The notes beneath the pieces were generated by a model that worked only from the letters and a program-made list of their open reading frames with translations, made no database searches and was not told where the DNA came from. This document shows, piece after piece, positions 6,359 through 6,461 of a stretch of DNA of 6,461 bases. This stretch comes from JBBRYB01 sp038238115 (GTDB taxonomy: Bacteria > Actinomycetota > Actinomycetes > Propionibacteriales > Nocardioidaceae), in contig JBBRYB010000137.1 in assembly GCA_038238115.1 (NCBI GenBank), forward strand, positions 1 through 6,461, written 5' to 3'. The translations under genes and the position numbers were made by a program. Within the stretch, counting starts at the first letter, position 1, and each line of letters opens with the position of its first letter.

Positions 6359-6461
6359 CAGAGTGTTTCGAGCCAGGCGAGGAGCGTGTCGGGCGGCTGG
6401 TATCTGCCGCTTCGCGCGTGCGTTGGTCGGGTTCGGGCGAGGGCCTTCTGCTTCAGCTCGA
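6358..6461 (-). CDS. Tyrosine recombinase/integrase, C-terminus only
   Basis: The last 33 codons of a gene entering from the right edge, ending at TGA 6360-6358. The residues are ELKQKALARTRPTHARSG, then RYQPPDTLLAWLETL. I recall this tail (KxxALARTxPP...GRYxPxDxLLAFLExL) from tyrosine-type recombinases, where it follows the catalytic Tyr and the (H)ADL(x)xKE helix. None of the catalytic residues fall in the window. The stop codon lies within the 13-bp inverted repeat, so the gene ends at the element terminus. Identification rests on a short, remembered C-terminal motif. Confidence 0.6.
   Translation of the reverse strand, partial: ELKQKALARTRPTHARSGRYQPPDTLLAWLETL

Larger units (their letters stand above)
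6274..6461 (-). mobile_element. End of a tyrosine-recombinase element (possibly RIT), truncated by window
   Basis: The boundary at about 6274-6276 is exact, because the IS256 transposase frame stops matching its family right after CIVH. To the right lie a structured repeat region and a recombinase gene reading toward the boundary. This layout, a terminal gene ending at an inverted-repeat end, suits recombinase-in-trio (RIT) elements, though only one gene end is visible and a solitary integrase is also possible. Confidence 0.55.

Noticed and set aside
1..6461. CRISPR array, tRNA or rRNA genes, riboswitch, toxin-antitoxin or defence module
   Set aside because: I looked on both strands and saw no regular direct-repeat array, no tRNA-like cloverleaf or rRNA sequence, and no gene pair with toxin or defence motifs.

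Overview
The window is high-GC DNA with GTG starts, actinobacterial codon use and protein families typical of Actinomycetota (Streptomyces, Nocardia, Mycobacterium or Rhodococcus relatives; the genus cannot be fixed from the sequence). It holds one apparently intact chromosomal module, a two-component system with a divergent membrane-protein gene. Broken genes and insertion elements surround it on both sides.

Left flank (1-1563): two related DDE integrase/transposase genes lie head to head. The minus-strand one (628 to beyond base 1) is open as far as it can be read. The plus-strand one (665-1311) has lost its N-terminal part and carries a 2-base disruption at 689-690. Behind it is the last few codons of an IS3-type transposase (about 1352-1411), then about 150 bases with no gene but three small inverted repeats.

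Centre (1564-4392): on the minus strand, a NarL/FixJ-type sensor kinase and response regulator overlap by four bases (GTGA). On the plus strand, diverging from them, is a six-helix membrane protein of unknown function that ends at a strong hairpin. The intergenic region holds a 17-bp dyad (GTCAGGA-ATG-TCCCGAC) just before the membrane-protein gene and an 8-bp direct repeat with 21-bp periodicity. Both are candidate sites for the regulator.

Right flank (4441-6461): the last 32 codons of an FAD-linked (BBE-domain) oxidase on the minus strand abut a 5'-truncated membrane-protein gene on the plus strand. That gene overlaps (ATGA) a winged-helix regulator broken by one stop and two frameshifts. 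An IS256-family transposase follows, carrying a one-base frameshift. It is cut after its Cys-Ile-Val-His motif by the end of another element. This last element has a 13-bp inverted repeat and further short repeats, and the C-terminus of a tyrosine recombinase reads toward its boundary from the right. This looks like the end of a recombinase-based element, possibly of the RIT (recombinase-in-trio) type.

Overall this is a working signalling locus in a decaying, transposon-rich region, with nested insertions on both sides. I see no clear sign of a new defence or biosynthetic system. The most useful leads are the recombinase-element end, the candidate operator dyad and the rearrangement junctions.
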